A stretch of 33,491 nt of DNA. Source: an uncultured Opitutales bacterium (GTDB lineage: Bacteria; Verrucomicrobiota; Verrucomicrobiia; Opitutales; Intestinicryptomonadaceae). Positions 1-8,118 of this stretch are shown here, piece after piece. Positions within the stretch are counted from its first letter, which is position 1. The number at the start of each line of letters is the position of its first letter. Below the pieces are notes generated by a model. It had not been told where the DNA came from, made no database searches, and worked only from the letters and a program-made list of their open reading frames with translations. Location of the stretch: NCBI GenBank assembly GCA_944389915.1, contig CALXOC010000078.1, forward strand, positions 1 through 33,491. Reading direction: 5' to 3'. The translations under genes were made by a program, and so were the position numbers.

Positions 1-81
1 ATTGAAACACAAGTGCAGAAGGAAAAGAACAAGAAAGCAACAAAGACATGGTTAAAGGAAAAAAGATATTATGAAAAATAG
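1..81 (+). CDS. Possible C-terminal tail of an upstream gene (partial)
   Basis: Frame 1 is open from the window edge to a TAG at 79-81. It encodes a lysine-rich tail of 26 residues ending RYYEK and would overlap the hisB start by 11 bases. Frame 2 is also open, to a TAA at 53-55, and gives an arginine/lysine-rich tail ending QRHG, typical of RNA-binding proteins; that frame would leave a 15-base gap before hisB. The sequence cannot decide between the two, and neither may be real. No family is recognisable from so few residues. The hisB ribosome binding site (AAAGGA near 54-60) lies inside this stretch. Confidence 0.25.
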   Translation: METQVQKEKNKKATKTWLKEKRYYEK

Positions 82-664
82 AACCGCAAAAATAACTCAC
101 AACAACAAGGAAACGCAAATAGAGCTCGAAATAAACATCGACGGCTCCGGCGAGTACGACGTTGACACCGGAATCCCCTTTTTCAACCACATGCTCGAAC
201 TGTTTGCGCGCCACGGCTTATTCGATTTGCGAATACGGGCCAAAGGAGACATAGACATAGACTACCACCATACAGTTGAAGACGTGGGGATAGTGCTCGG
301 GCAAGCCCTAAAAAAAGCCCTTGGAGATAAGGCCGGCATTAACCGCTACGGATTCTTTTTGCTGCCAATGGACGAAACTCTTGTGCGGGCGGCACTCGAC
401 TTGTGCAAGCGCCCGATGTTGCTATGTGAACTTGGCTCGCTCGATTCCCGCGTGCGCGATTTTAATGTGTCGCTGCTAAAAGAGTTCTTTCAAGCCTTCG
501 CAAACGAAGCCGGGGCAAATTTGCACATAAGCTTGCTGTGCGGAAACGAGCCACACCATGTTGCGGAGGCGGCCTTCAAATGTTTTGCAAAGGCTCTATG
601 CATGGCGGTAGAACGCAATCCGCGCCTTGGCAGCAAACTCCCAAGCACAAAAGGCTCTCTCTAA
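71..664 (+). CDS. hisB: Imidazoleglycerol-phosphate dehydratase
   Basis: HisB removes water from imidazole-glycerol phosphate to give imidazole-acetol phosphate, a cytoplasmic step of histidine synthesis. The 197-residue product has the usual length of the monofunctional enzyme, without the phosphatase domain of the enterobacterial fusion. Both repeats of the fold show their metal-binding signatures: HHTVED at residues 66-71 and [11 protein letters not shown] at 160-170. The early segment [11 protein letters not shown] (32-42) and the C-terminal LPSTKG (190-195) are also family hallmarks. ATG 71 follows an AAAGGA box at a good distance. No other histidine gene is in the window, so the pathway is scattered. 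The next gene has its own likely promoter. Confidence 0.97.
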   Translation: MKNRTAKITHNNKETQIELEINIDGSGEYDVDTGIPFFNHMLELFARHGLFDLRIRAKGDIDIDYHHTVEDVGIVLGQALKKALGDKAGINRYGFFLLPMDETLVRAALDLCKRPMLLCELGSLDSRVRDFNVSLLKEFFQAFANEAGANLHISLLCGNEPHHVAEAAFKCFAKALCMAVERNPRLGSKLPSTKGSL

Positions 665-683
665 GATACTCATTTTTGAAAAG

Positions 684-713
684 TTGAGATTTTTCTCGAC
701 TTGCGCTTATATT
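684..713 (+). promoter_or_regulatory. Likely promoter for the phosphatase-rpiB unit
   Basis: TTGAGA (684-689) and TATATT (708-713) form a sigma-70-like pair with an 18-base spacer. The same stretch holds an imperfect 8-bp hairpin (681-688 with 695-702), whose loop is ATTTTT, so the structure could also attenuate read-through from hisB. A transcript would begin near 720, which fits a GTG start at 731 and argues against the TTG at 701. No experimental support is available. Confidence 0.4.
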
Positions 714-730
714 ATGCCACTTTTGTTCGG

Positions 731-1225
731 GTGAAAAATCCGAAGAAGGTAATTTTTTTGTGCACGGGCAATATATGCCGCTCTCCCATGGGAGAGGCTC
801 TGCTTAAGCATGCAATTGGAGGACTTCCAAAAGACAATCCCCTCAGGAATTTGGAAATAGTATCAGCCGGCACATCGGCAATCGACGGCATGCCTCCAAG
901 CCCGAATTCGGTAAAAGCTCTCGAAAAGGTCGGCATAGACATATCGTCGCACCGCTCCTCCGCCCTTACGCAGGAGTTGATTGACGACTGCTTTGCCCTA
1001 TTTGCCATGGAAAAAGGGCATCTTCAGGCGGTCAAAAGTTATTATAAAAACTATCCCAAGCGCTCAATGACTGTCTTGCAATGCATTCCGCATTCGCACG
1101 AAATAGACATTCCCGACCCGTACGGGTGCGATATGATTGAATATCTCGAAGTTCGCGACGATATAATAGGAGCAATACCACACATAATAAAATACCTGGA
1201 AAATGAACTCAAAAAAAATTCTTAG
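731..1225 (+). CDS. Low-molecular-weight protein-tyrosine phosphatase
   Basis: This protein belongs to the low-molecular-weight phosphatase family, cytoplasmic enzymes that remove phosphate through a cysteine intermediate. From GTG 731 it has 164 residues. The P-loop CTGNICRS starts at residue 11 (nucleophile C11, R17, S18), and the general-acid loop is DPYG at 129-132. The residue between N and C of the P-loop is Ile; YwlE-type arginine phosphatases have Thr there, so tyrosine specificity is favoured. The frame extends to TTG 701, but that codon sits in the promoter hairpin. The end overlaps rpiB by 23 bases, so the two are co-translated. The order phosphatase-rpiB-glyA matches ywlE-ywlF-glyA of Bacillus, apart from ywlG. 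The target protein is unknown. Confidence 0.9.
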   Translation: MKNPKKVIFLCTGNICRSPMGEALLKHAIGGLPKDNPLRNLEIVSAGTSAIDGMPPSPNSVKALEKVGIDISSHRSSALTQELIDDCFALFAMEKGHLQAVKSYYKNYPKRSMTVLQCIPHSHEIDIPDPYGCDMIEYLEVRDDIIGAIPHIIKYLENELKKNS

Positions 1226-1652
1226 CATAGCAAGCGACCACGGCGGCTTCGACCTCAAATGCGAACTTATAAAAACCCTGTCGCCAAAATTCGAATTTAT
1301 AGACGAGGGCCCCTCGGATAAATCGAGCGTAGATTATCCCGACTACGCAGCCAAGGTTTGCAGAGATGTAAACGAAAAAAAATGCGATCTCGGCGTATTG
1401 ATATGCACTTCCGGCATAGGAATGTCTATCGCTGCGAACAAAGTTCGGGGAATACGCGCCGCTCTCTGCCTTTCCGAAGACGCCGGAAAATTTTCAAGGC
1501 TCCACAATAACGCAAACGTAATATGTTTTGGGGCCAAATATTTAGAACCCTCCGATGCGGCGAAAATACTGGAGATATTTGCCTCAACCGAATTTGAGGG
1601 TGGCAGGCATGAAAGGCGCGTCAACAAATTCATGTCATTTGAAAATTGTTGA
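1203..1652 (+). CDS. rpiB: Ribose-5-phosphate isomerase B
   Basis: RpiB interconverts ribose 5-phosphate and ribulose 5-phosphate in the non-oxidative pentose phosphate pathway. The 149-residue product is typical of the RpiB/LacAB family. Visible signatures are SDHGG at residues 11-15, the catalytic-base loop CTSGIGM at 68-74 (C68), and HNNAN at 101-105. The C-terminal GGRHERRV (133-140) supplies the phosphate-binding arginines. The start overlaps the phosphatase gene by 23 bases, with GGA just upstream as a weak binding site. A related allose-6-phosphate isomerase activity cannot be excluded, but the neighbours suggest the housekeeping enzyme. glyA follows after 122 bases. Confidence 0.95.
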   Translation: MNSKKILSIASDHGGFDLKCELIKTLSPKFEFIDEGPSDKSSVDYPDYAAKVCRDVNEKKCDLGVLICTSGIGMSIAANKVRGIRAALCLSEDAGKFSRLHNNANVICFGAKYLEPSDAAKILEIFASTEFEGGRHERRVNKFMSFENC

Positions 1653-1716
1653 TGGGTCTTCAAATTTTGTTGCAAAATACAAAGCTTGTTTATGCTTTAA
1701 ACGAATCCTTAGCCTA

Positions 1717-1735
1717 TCCCGTGATATATGCGGGA
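1717..1735 (+). other. Small inverted repeat in the glyA leader
   Basis: TCCCG (1717-1721) and CGGGA (1731-1735) flank a 9-base AT-rich loop, 40 bases before the glyA start. No T-run follows, so it is not a terminator. It could be a leader hairpin or chance. The 122-base gap matches no riboswitch I know; in particular I see no THF or glycine riboswitch core. Confidence 0.2.
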
Positions 1736-1774
1736 AGACGTCTAATTTCAATACACCACACATAAAGGCACAAA

Positions 1775-3034
1775 ATGAATACAGCTATAAAAGCAGGCTC
1801 CTTAAAAGATGTAGATTCCGCAGTTTTTAACGCCATACAAGCGGAAACCAACCGCCAGCAGACGCACATAGAACTTATAGCCTCCGAGAATTTTGTAATT
1901 CCGGCGGTAATGGAGGCAATGGGCTCTACCCTGACAAACAAATATGCCGAAGGTTATCCGGGCAAGCGCTATTACGGCGGCTGCGAATTTGTGGACGTTG
2001 TGGAACAATTAGCCATAGACAGGGCAAAGGAATTATTTGGCGCGGACCATGTGAACGTGCAGCCACACTCGGGGTCGCAGGCCAACATAGCCGTATATAC
2101 GGCGGTACTCCAACCCGGGGACAAGATTTTAACGATGTCGCTCGAGCACGGCGGCCATCTGACCCACGGGCATCCCAAGAATGTTTCCGGCATGCTCTAT
2201 AAGGTGGTAAATTACGGCGTGGACGAAAACAGCGGAAGAATTGACTACGCAAAGCTTGAGGAAATTGCCATTGCCGAAAGGCCCAAGCTAATAACTGTTG
2301 GGGCTTCCGCGTATCCGCGCGAAATAGACTTTGAGCGCATGGGAAAAATCGCAAAAAAAACCGGAGCCCTTTTAATGGCCGACATAGCGCACATCGCGGG
2401 ATTGGTTGCCGCGGGAATACATCCATCTCCCGTGGCCCATTGCGACTTTGTAACCACCACAACGCACAAAACCCTCAGGGGGCCCCGCGGAGGCATAATA
2501 ATGTGCCGCCAGGAGTTTGCCAAGGCCATAGACAGCGCAATTTTCCCCGGCATTCAGGGAGGCCCGCTAATGCATGTCATTGCCGGCAAGGCCGTATGTT
2601 TTGGACAGGCCTTAAAGCCTGAATTCAAGGAATATCAAATGCAGATAAAAAAGAACGCCGCAGCCTTGGCAAAGGGGCTGTCGGAGCGCGGTTTTGGACT
2701 GGTATCGGGAGGGACGGACAACCACCTAATTCTTTTGGATTTGCGCAAGAGCCATCCGGATCTGACCGGCAAGGACGCCCAGACCGCTCTCGACAAAGCC
2801 AATATTACCACGAACAAAAACACTGTACCGGGCGAAACTCGCTCGCCATTCAAAGCCAGCGGCATTAGATTGGGCACGCCCGCGGTAAGCAGCCGTGGAA
2901 TGGCTGAGCCCGATATGGATTTAATAGCAGAGGCAATTTCAATAGTTCTTGCGAATCCCAACGACGATTCCGCAATAGCAAAGGCAAAAGCTATCGCCGA
3001 AGGCCTTTGCAAGAAATACCCGCTTCCATACTGA
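1775..3034 (+). CDS. glyA: Serine hydroxymethyltransferase
   Basis: GlyA transfers a one-carbon unit from serine to tetrahydrofolate, giving glycine and methylene-THF. It is a cytoplasmic PLP enzyme of fold type I. The 419-residue length is standard. Key features are the N-terminal IELIASEN block (32-39), [10 protein letters not shown] (60-69) which binds substrate and cofactor, [10 protein letters not shown] with PLP-contacting D203, and [14 protein letters not shown] with the Schiff-base lysine K232. ATG 1775 has AAGG seven bases upstream. A strong intrinsic terminator follows the stop, so glyA ends a transcript that may begin at the phosphatase promoter. ATA is its most used isoleucine codon (17 of 32 by my count), unusual for a well-expressed gene. 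Confidence 0.98.
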   Translation: MNTAIKAGSLKDVDSAVFNAIQAETNRQQTHIELIASENFVIPAVMEAMGSTLTNKYAEGYPGKRYYGGCEFVDVVEQLAIDRAKELFGADHVNVQPHSGSQANIAVYTAVLQPGDKILTMSLEHGGHLTHGHPKNVSGMLYKVVNYGVDENSGRIDYAKLEEIAIAERPKLITVGASAYPREIDFERMGKIAKKTGALLMADIAHIAGLVAAGIHPSPVAHCDFVTTTTHKTLRGPRGGIIMCRQEFAKAIDSAIFPGIQGGPLMHVIAGKAVCFGQALKPEFKEYQMQIKKNAAALAKGLSERGFGLVSGGTDNHLILLDLRKSHPDLTGKDAQTALDKANITTNKNTVPGETRSPFKASGIRLGTPAVSSRGMAEPDMDLIAEAISIVLANPNDDSAIAKAKAIAEGLCKKYPLPY

Positions 3035-3059
3035 GTCCCTTCCGCCTATCGCCAATTTT

Positions 3060-3098
3060 GCGGCGCGGGACTAAAATTTTCCCGGCGCCGCTTTTTTT
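3060..3098 (+). terminator. Intrinsic terminator after glyA
   Basis: GCGGCGCGGG (3060-3069) pairs with CCCGGCGCCGC (3081-3091) with one bulged base. The loop is AT-rich, and seven T follow at 3092-3098. This is a strong GC stem plus U-tail, placed 26 bases after the glyA stop and 14 bases before the next gene. Confidence 0.9.
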
Positions 3099-3111
3099 AC
3101 AATAAAATGCC

Positions 3112-5061
3112 ATGAACAAAAAAATAGAAGAATTAAAGAGACTGCTAAATTCGGCAGAATCCGAGTCCAAATTGCTAAAGAGCTCCGCTGACAACCTAAA
3201 GCTGTGGCTCGACGCAAACTTTTTGCCCGAATGGGCGATAAATTCATTGTCAGAATTATTTTCCAACGGCGACTTCGAGGAGTTAAACGACAGATTTTTC
3301 CGGCCGCTCGCATTCGGAACCGGCGGAATGCGCGGCAGGACAATAGGCAAGGTTTCGGCTCCGTCGGAGCTTGGCGCGGTATCGCCCCAGGGAACTCCGG
3401 AACACGCGGCGGTGGGGGCGAACAACATGAACGATTTTACCGTAATCCGCGCCACAATAGGTCTGTTCAACTACTGCAAGAAATGGCTAAGCTCATGCGG
3501 AGGCGGAACTCCGAAACTGGCGATAGCACACGATGTCCGCCATTTTTCAAAGCGTTTCAGCATTCTTGCGGCGTCTCTTTGGAAAAAATTGGGCGGAGAA
3601 GTATTTGTATTCGACGGCGCAAGAAGCACGCCCCAGCTTTCATTCACGGTGAGATACTTAAAATGCACCGCAGGAATCGTTATAACCGCAAGCCACAATC
3701 CGGCCCACGACAACGGCTACAAGGTGTATTTTGGAGACGGCGCCCAAGTTATAAACCCGCATGCCGAGGGAATAGTTAAAGAGGTTTCCGAGGTTCCATG
3801 GTCAGAAGTCAAAGATTTTTTGAATCCCGCTATGGATGGAGTGGAAACAGTTTCCCCCCAAGCGGAACAGGCATATATAGAATCGATAGAAAACTGTGTT
3901 ATCGACAAAGATGTGATTGCGAAAAACACGCCGCGCATCGTATTTACGCCTGTCCACGGTACCGGCGCCGTGCTGTGCCCGAGCGTCATGCGCCATTTTG
4001 GATTGGATCCGATATTGGTGGAGGAGCAAATGCTGATGGATCCGCGCTTCCCAACCGTAAAACAGCCGAATCCCGAATACGCCGCAACTCTTGAGATGGG
4101 ACTTGAAAAAATGAGGCAAAGCAAAGCCGAGTGCCTAATGGCAACGGATCCCGACAGCGACCGCATGGGAGTTGCCATACGCACAAAAGACGGAGAAATC
4201 AAACTGCTTACCGGCAATATGATAGGCTCTTTGCTCGCGGATTACAGAATTTCACAAATGAAGCGGAAGGGCATAGTAACACGGCCGGAAAAATGCTCAC
4301 TGATAAAAACCTTCGTAACGAGCCCCCTGCAAGACGCCATAGCAAAGTCGCACTCGGTAAAGTGCATCAACACGCTCACCGGGTTCAAATGGATAGGGGG
4401 AAGGCTCACGATGTACGAGAATATCCTCTCAAAAGCTCTCGGAAAGCCAACAGATGCGCTATCCTATTTAGAGCGCGCAAGGCTCATGCAGGAATACAGC
4501 ACATTTTTTATATTCGGCGGGGAGGAAAGCTACGGATACCTCGGAACCGACTCTGTCCGCGACAAGGACGCAAACGCGGCGGTTATAATGTTCTGCGAGA
4601 TGTTGGCCTATCTAAAGTCTCAGGATAAGACCGTCGACGAGTATCTGGACGAAATATACATAAGATGCGGATATTATCTTGAAGACCTAAAGAGCATATA
4701 CAGGGAGGGCGCAGCCGGAGCTGCTAAAATACAATCCTTCCTATCGAAGCTCGACTCCGCTCCGCTTGAATTTGCCGGAAACTCCAAAGTTTCCAAATCA
4801 ATAAACTTTGCCCGCGACACAATAAAAGACGCCGACGGCGTGGAAATACCAAAGGAGAAATTCTTCTTTTACACGCTCGAAAACAACTACAGCTTTGCCA
4901 TACGCGCAAGCGGCACGGAGCCGAAGATAAAGTTCTACGCCTTCGCAAGCGAAAAGGCCTCAAACCGCGAGGAACTCGCTGAAGCCAAAGTGCGCGCAAG
5001 AAAGGGCATTGACGCCCTCTTGAGCGATCTCGAGAGGCAGTTCGCTGAACTGACCGAGTAG
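3112..5061 (+). CDS. Phosphoglucomutase/phosphomannomutase (alpha-D-phosphohexomutase)
   Basis: This enzyme moves phosphate between C1 and C6 of hexoses, linking glycolysis to nucleotide-sugar and glycan synthesis. The 649-residue protein resembles the long PgcA-type branch and shows all four active-site loops: TASHNP with phosphoserine S194 (192-197), the metal loop DPDSDR (346-351), the sugar-binding GGEESYG (469-475), and the phosphate-binding RASGTEPK near the C-terminus. An insertion of about 20 residues separates FGTGGMRG (68-75) from the NDFTVIRAT segment (107-115). The gene stands alone between two terminators. ATG 3112 lacks a clear Shine-Dalgarno box. Specificity for glucose, mannose or glucosamine cannot be read from sequence. 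Confidence 0.93.
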   Translation: MNKKIEELKRLLNSAESESKLLKSSADNLKLWLDANFLPEWAINSLSELFSNGDFEELNDRFFRPLAFGTGGMRGRTIGKVSAPSELGAVSPQGTPEHAAVGANNMNDFTVIRATIGLFNYCKKWLSSCGGGTPKLAIAHDVRHFSKRFSILAASLWKKLGGEVFVFDGARSTPQLSFTVRYLKCTAGIVITASHNPAHDNGYKVYFGDGAQVINPHAEGIVKEVSEVPWSEVKDFLNPAMDGVETVSPQAEQAYIESIENCVIDKDVIAKNTPRIVFTPVHGTGAVLCPSVMRHFGLDPILVEEQMLMDPRFPTVKQPNPEYAATLEMGLEKMRQSKAECLMATDPDSDRMGVAIRTKDGEIKLLTGNMIGSLLADYRISQMKRKGIVTRPEKCSLIKTFVTSPLQDAIAKSHSVKCINTLTGFKWIGGRLTMYENILSKALGKPTDALSYLERARLMQEYSTFFIFGGEESYGYLGTDSVRDKDANAAVIMFCEMLAYLKSQDKTVDEYLDEIYIRCGYYLEDLKSIYREGAAGAAKIQSFLSKLDSAPLEFAGNSKVSKSINFARDTIKDADGVEIPKEKFFFYTLENNYSFAIRASGTEPKIKFYAFASEKASNREELAEAKVRARKGIDALLSDLERQFAELTE

Positions 5062-5094
5062 AAAAAGCTTCCTGCTTGAAGAATGCGGACGCGC

Positions 5095-5124
5095 GCGCCG
5101 CTTCAGCAAGCGGCGCATTTTTTT
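5095..5124 (+). terminator. Intrinsic terminator after the phosphohexomutase
   Basis: GCGCCGCTT (5095-5103) and AAGCGGCGC (5108-5116) form a perfect 9-bp stem with the tetraloop CAGC. An A and seven T follow (5118-5124). The T-run lies only on the plus strand, so it serves the mutase gene and protects the convergent glycosyltransferase gene, whose stop is at 5128-5130. Confidence 0.92.
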
Positions 5125-5127
5125 GCC

Positions 5128-6195
5128 CTACTGCATTCCCAAGAGGCGCTTGTAAACTGCATTTATAGCCGAAGCCTCGCGCTGTATGGTAAAAGAGTCC
5201 AATATGCGCTCCCTTGCGCGCGCGCCCATGGAATCCAATTTTTTGGTGTCAGACAGCATAAGGTTCAACTTTTCTACAAAGGCGTCCTCGTCGGCGCACG
5301 GAATTATCTCGCCGTCAACACCCGGCCTCACGACGAGCTCAAATCCGCCCGTCTGCGTGGCAATGACCGGAACGCCGCTTGCCATGGCCTCAAGGCATGT
5401 CAATCCGAAACCCTCGTTGTGCGAAAGGCACGCAACAAGGCTCATGCATCTGAACAGCTTTGGTATTTGTGAAAACTCCACCTTGCCGAGCCATTGGAAG
5501 CGCCCCTCCAAACCGCGCCTGGCAATTTCGGATTTCATGCGCTCTTGAAAAGATAAAAACTTGGGAGTCGTTTCACCCACTATCACCGCGTTGAAATCGG
5601 GATATTTTTCCAAAGTTCTGCACAATCCCCCGACAAACTCGCCTATGCCCTTTTGCGGCCTTACGCGCCCGAAAATTCCTATGCTTCGGGTATTTTTAAG
5701 GCCCAATTCGCGCCTCAAAGCCTGGCGGTCTTGGGCCGGAAAATATATGTCGGGATTCACCCCGTGGGCGATTATGGCGTCCGGCTTTCTTATAAGATAC
5801 GAACCCGCCCTATTGGAGGTTGTGAGCACAGCCTCCATCTTAGAGTAGAGAAATTTTGTAAAGCGAGTATGCCTGCGCTGGGCGGTCGACGTAAAAATGG
5901 GGCATATCTTAGCCCGGAATACATGCTTCAATATGAGAGCCGCGCACATCTCTATATTCCTGCGGCAATGAAATATCCTATTGGCTCCGTTTGGGAGGGG
6001 CTTGCGCGTGAGCTTTAAAAGCCCGATCCAGGACAATCTCGGAATTCGGGAGTCTAAAGGATATCCAACTGAGCAAAACGATAACTCCTTCATCTGTTCG
6101 GGTACGACCGCAAGCACTGTCGATGTTATGCCCGAGAATCTGCGGTTCAAGTTTGGTATTATTACCTGGTATTCTTTGTCTGGTGGATTGCTCAT
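5128..6195 (-). CDS. LpcC-like GT4 glycosyltransferase (probable LPS-core mannosyltransferase)
   Basis: This 355-residue protein is a GT-B glycosyltransferase of family GT4. The N-terminal acceptor domain carries PNLNRRFSGITST (14-26) and TAQRRHTRFTKF (104-115). The donor domain carries FGRVRPQKG (175-183) and the EX7E motif from E261 to E269. From memory, the N-terminal motifs, the IAHGV segment and the tail with QREASAINAVY match rhizobial LpcC, which adds mannose to Kdo of the lipopolysaccharide core. LPS-core mannosyl transfer at the cytoplasmic face of the inner membrane is therefore likely, but donor and acceptor are inferred. The gene is monocistronic, converges on the mutase gene and diverges from the transglutaminase-fold gene. 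No other core-synthesis gene is adjacent. Confidence 0.85.
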   Translation of the reverse strand: MSNPPDKEYQVIIPNLNRRFSGITSTVLAVVPEQMKELSFCSVGYPLDSRIPRLSWIGLLKLTRKPLPNGANRIFHCRRNIEMCAALILKHVFRAKICPIFTSTAQRRHTRFTKFLYSKMEAVLTTSNRAGSYLIRKPDAIIAHGVNPDIYFPAQDRQALRRELGLKNTRSIGIFGRVRPQKGIGEFVGGLCRTLEKYPDFNAVIVGETTPKFLSFQERMKSEIARRGLEGRFQWLGKVEFSQIPKLFRCMSLVACLSHNEGFGLTCLEAMASGVPVIATQTGGFELVVRPGVDGEIIPCADEDAFVEKLNLMLSDTKKLDSMGARARERILDSFTIQREASAINAVYKRLLGMQ

Positions 6196-6236
6196 ATAAA
6201 AAAGCCGTGCGCGCGCAATGCTATGCTCAGTTTGTT

Positions 6237-6266
6237 TTTCTAAGTTCTCAAACGCGCCCCTGTCAA
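6237..6266 (-). promoter_or_regulatory. Likely promoter for the LpcC-like gene
   Basis: Read on the minus strand, a perfect TTGACA (6266-6261) is followed after 18 bases by TAGAAA (6242-6237). The start codon lies about 40 bases further downstream. The -35 box is consensus; the -10 box matches four of six positions. Confidence 0.4.
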
Positions 6267-6309
6267 GGAGATTGCGCCTCTTAAAAAGCCTTTACACGGC
6301 GTTTATCTT

Positions 6310-6321
6310 GCATAATTATGC
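6310..6321. promoter_or_regulatory. Perfect 12-bp palindrome at the divergent intergenic region
   Basis: GCATAATTATGC is a perfect palindrome covering the first possible start codon (ATG 6318) of the plus-strand gene. A possible plus-strand -35 box, TTTACA (6291-6296), lies 16 bases before TAATTA (6313-6318), so the palindrome would also cover the -10 box. It could be an operator. A 12-bp palindrome can also occur by chance in AT-rich DNA, so this remains a candidate. Confidence 0.3.
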
Positions 6322-8045
6322 TGATTATGAGTTCTATCGCGAATTTGCAAAGGCTTGTTTTTTCAGTTTCCATCATGTTAGGCGCAATAAACCTATGCGC
6401 CCAAGACAAAATTCCGTCTCCTTTTTTCGAGAAGGAGGGCGCCTCGAAATTTTTCGCATCAAACCCTGATCTCAAATCGGAAGCGGACAAGTATGCCGCT
6501 TATTCACTAAAATTTTACGCCGCCGGAGATTTGCAGAATGCCGGAGCCGCGCATTTCCTGTCGGAATATCTATCGCACTTGGACAAGTACGGGAAAAATT
6601 TCCCTATAAAGATGAGGGAATATCTATTGGCAGACTCCGAGCTCTTAGAAGATTTCTTTTCAATACTGTCTCCAAAAGACGACAAGGAAAAAGTTTTTGA
6701 TATACTATCCAAACTCTACGCTTCCGACCCCGACGCCTTTATAAAATACACGCGCCTGGCCATGGCAATATCCATAGTCTTCGACTCCCCCGTCCCCAAG
6801 AATTTTCCGCACGCCCAAGTATCCGAAAAGCTGCTTCCCCGAAAATTCCCCAAGCCCGAAAAGGCATTTGCTACATGGAAGTCTTTGAGGGAACGCGGAA
6901 GAATGCTGCTGCAGCCCGAGCGCCTGGCCATAGACGAGCTCAAATACATGGTCGCAACTTTGGCAAGCGATGAAGACAGAGAATGGGTGCAAAAAAGCGT
7001 GTCGGTAAACCTGTCAAACATGGACAAGCTCTACTCGTCGATAAAATACGAACACTCGCGCGTAAAAAGAAAAGCCTTTGATTGGGAGCGCGGGGATTAC
7101 CGCCTTAAAACAATCAAAGACAAGGGCGGCATATGTGTTGACCAGGCATATTACACTGTGGAAGTGGCGAAATGCCGCGGGGTGCCGGCTTTTATATTTT
7201 CCGGAGCCGGAGCCGACGGATTCCACGCATGGGCCGCATACATGCAAAAGCCCGGCGCATGGAATTTCGACGTTGGGCGCTACGAGGGGGCCCGTTTTGT
7301 AACGGGCAGAACGCTCGACCCCCAAACCTGGGATTTCGCTTCCGACCACTCCCTAAACAGCATGCGCGAAGGTTTTAGGAGCGGCAAAAAATACCGCAAC
7401 AACGAAATACACACTCTATTTGCGCGCCACTTTCTGGAATCTAAGGATTTTGAAAAGGCTGAAAGCGCCGCAAAAGCGGCAATCGGCCAGGACCAGCGCA
7501 ACATCGAGTCTTGGGAAATACTTTTAAAAGCCGCCGAGGGACGCGGAGCCGAAGAATCGGAAATAATCTCGATGCGCGAGAAGGCAATGAAAAGCTTTTT
7601 CAAATATTCGGATATAGACTCAAAATTCCGCCGGGAACTGATAGCATACTACAAGTCCAAAGGCAGGGAGGACGACGCCCGCAAACTGACGAGTTCCATA
7701 ATACTCAAGACAAAATCGTCGAGGCCGGATATTGCAATGAGTTTCGCCATATCGGAGCTTGAGGAGTATATAAAATCCTCAAACGTCGAAAAACTGATGC
7801 AATTCTACAAAAGGCTATTAAATATATTCAAATCCGACGCCGCCATATGCTGCAACAATCTCACTGTCCCCACCCTCAACGCCCTTTTGCGCAATAAAAA
7901 ATTTGATGAAACGGCAGAAATCATGAAGATTACCCGACAGGTGTTGAAAAGTTCAAAAGACAACACACTGTCTGCGACATTAGACAATATTGACGACCAA
8001 CTCGAGAAAATTAAGGGCAAGGAAAAGAGCAAAGGCCAAAAATAG
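6318..8045 (+). CDS. Secreted transglutaminase-fold protein with helical-repeat C-terminus
   Basis: The 575-residue product begins with a likely signal peptide: hydrophobic residues about 10-27, with possible cleavage after CAQ at 27-29. A transglutaminase-like (papain-fold) core follows. KGGICVDQAYY gives C273, GFHAWAAY gives H303 and WNFDVGRY gives D318, in the order and spacing of a Cys-His-Asp triad. Residues about 370-570 are alpha-helical and TPR-like, with repeated A/E-rich helices. Bacterial relatives act as peptidases, amide-forming enzymes or non-catalytic binders, so the reaction is open; location is probably periplasmic. ATG 6327 is an equally good start and would suit the promoter better. 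The gene stands alone, divergent from the LpcC-like gene. I do not recognise a characterised orthologue. Confidence 0.75.
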   Translation: MLIMSSIANLQRLVFSVSIMLGAINLCAQDKIPSPFFEKEGASKFFASNPDLKSEADKYAAYSLKFYAAGDLQNAGAAHFLSEYLSHLDKYGKNFPIKMREYLLADSELLEDFFSILSPKDDKEKVFDILSKLYASDPDAFIKYTRLAMAISIVFDSPVPKNFPHAQVSEKLLPRKFPKPEKAFATWKSLRERGRMLLQPERLAIDELKYMVATLASDEDREWVQKSVSVNLSNMDKLYSSIKYEHSRVKRKAFDWERGDYRLKTIKDKGGICVDQAYYTVEVAKCRGVPAFIFSGAGADGFHAWAAYMQKPGAWNFDVGRYEGARFVTGRTLDPQTWDFASDHSLNSMREGFRSGKKYRNNEIHTLFARHFLESKDFEKAESAAKAAIGQDQRNIESWEILLKAAEGRGAEESEIISMREKAMKSFFKYSDIDSKFRRELIAYYKSKGREDDARKLTSSIILKTKSSRPDIAMSFAISELEEYIKSSNVEKLMQFYKRLLNIFKSDAAICCNNLTVPTLNALLRNKKFDETAEIMKITRQVLKSSKDNTLSATLDNIDDQLEKIKGKEKSKGQK

Positions 8046-8118
8046 GGCCCGGCGTTTTTTATGATGCCCTCTGCAAATTATTGTTGCGTTTTAGCGCAAA
8101 TGAAAAGAATTTCGATTC

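Noticed and set aside
1653..1774. Riboswitch in the glyA leader
   Set aside because: Only a 5-bp hairpin is visible; the conserved cores of THF, glycine and SAM riboswitches are not seen.
1926..2462. 178-residue minus-strand frame within glyA
   Set aside because: It is Arg/Pro/Cys-rich, has no recognisable motif, and lies entirely opposite a highly conserved gene.
4131..4628. 165-residue plus-strand frame within the phosphohexomutase gene
   Set aside because: It is a shadow of the real frame, which carries the DPDSDR and GGEESYG motifs in the same interval.
8046..8118. Terminator after the transglutaminase-fold gene
   Set aside because: There is a T6 run, but the only stems nearby (AGGGC/GCCCT and TTGCG/CGCAA) are five base pairs long and do not sit directly before it.
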